Positions 63,812 to 64,000 of a stretch of 64,000 nt of DNA are shown one piece after another. How positions within the stretch are numbered: the stretch's first letter is position 1; each line of letters starts with the position of its first letter. Below the pieces are notes generated by a model. The model was not told where the DNA came from. It searched no databases and saw only the letters and a list, made by a program, of their open reading frames with translations. This DNA comes from an uncultured Saprospiraceae bacterium (lineage in GTDB: Bacteria > Bacteroidota > Bacteroidia > Chitinophagales > Saprospiraceae), in NCBI GenBank assembly GCA_937959115.1, contig CALGAW010000039.1:1-64000 (forward strand), written 5' to 3'. A program made the position numbers and the translations under genes.

Positions 63812-64000
63812 ATGAGCAATGCATTTTCCTTCCATTTTTTACGATTATTAATTATAAGCTTCGTTCTCTTTAGTTTTCAACAGATTGCCTTTAGCCAGCA
63901 TCCTGCACATGCTCAAATGGCACTCAATCTAGCATCCGATATGGATGCTACGCATACTGCTATTCGCTCTGGAGATTGGAGTGATCCGAACACTTGGGAC
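63812..64000 (+). CDS. G8-domain secreted protein, 5' part only
   Basis: Open from the ATG at 63812 to the window end (63 codons, no stop). The signal peptide spans HFLRLLIISFVLFSFQQIAFS. The end of the readable part, RSGDWSDPNTWD, is the opening motif of the G8 domain (SGxWSDPxTW), found in large bacterial extracellular proteins. Full length and function cannot be seen. Too short to give other domains. Confidence 0.75.
   Translation, partial: MSNAFSFHFLRLLIISFVLFSFQQIAFSQHPAHAQMALNLASDMDATHTAIRSGDWSDPNTWD

Overview
The window looks like a chromosomal segment of a low-GC, aerobic, gliding-type member of the Bacteroidota, most likely from the Saprospiria/Lewinellaceae side. The signs are several Por/type IX (T9SS) C-terminal sorting tails, many lipoproteins and PKD/SprB-like secreted proteins, BshA of bacillithiol synthesis, a neighbouring DUF1800/DUF1501 pair, and promoters of the Bacteroidota type (TTTG-N19-TANNTTTG). 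Genus cannot be decided from the sequence alone. No rRNA, tRNA, CRISPR array, prophage or intact insertion sequence was seen.

Region by region. 1-13 kb is metabolic: 4-hydroxyphenylpyruvate dioxygenase coupled to a catalytically degenerate HemC-like protein, two small outer-membrane paralogues, BshA, a pseudouridine synthase behind imidazolonepropionase (HutI), a VLCAD-like acyl-CoA dehydrogenase, PdxA and an M17 leucyl aminopeptidase. 13-29.5 kb mixes lipoproteins, an SDR/epimerase pair, a DUF2795-like small protein, a TPR lipoprotein with a PagL-like outer-membrane deacylase, an ECF sigma factor with a very long N-terminal extension followed by a membrane anti-sigma-like TPR protein, a methyltransferase/GNAT pair, and a secreted T9SS esterase. 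29.5-37.4 kb is accessory: a long non-coding stretch with a strong promoter, at least four stem-loops and a terminator (a candidate large structured RNA), a 1187-residue LamG protein and several hypothetical genes.

37.9-45 kb carries a coiled-coil lipoprotein pair, a subtilisin-like protease, an ABC exporter with a TetR regulator, and a TatD nuclease. 45.3-49.4 kb is one large secreted phosphoesterase with four near-identical 145-residue repeats and a T9SS tail. 49.6-52.1 kb has a carotenoid-desaturase-like flavoprotein and a VapBC-type toxin-antitoxin pair. 52.5-62 kb is a secreted-protein locus: DUF1800, DUF1501 and two large extracellular proteins. Three of these share a roughly 220-residue C-terminal module ending in dockerin/EF-hand-like calcium loops, with a crotonase gene in between. 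The window ends with a polytopic GT-C-like membrane protein and the start of a G8-domain secreted protein.

The items most worth a second look are the candidate structured RNA at about 30.21-30.68 kb, the shared dockerin-like module across three neighbouring secreted proteins, the active-site-dead HemC homologue translationally linked to HPPD, and the extended sigma/anti-sigma pair. Several dispersed repeats (a MITE-like element at 14.36-14.64 kb, a repeated 55-base element at 5.29 and 61.97 kb, and palindromes at 0.01 and 22.4 kb) are also recorded.
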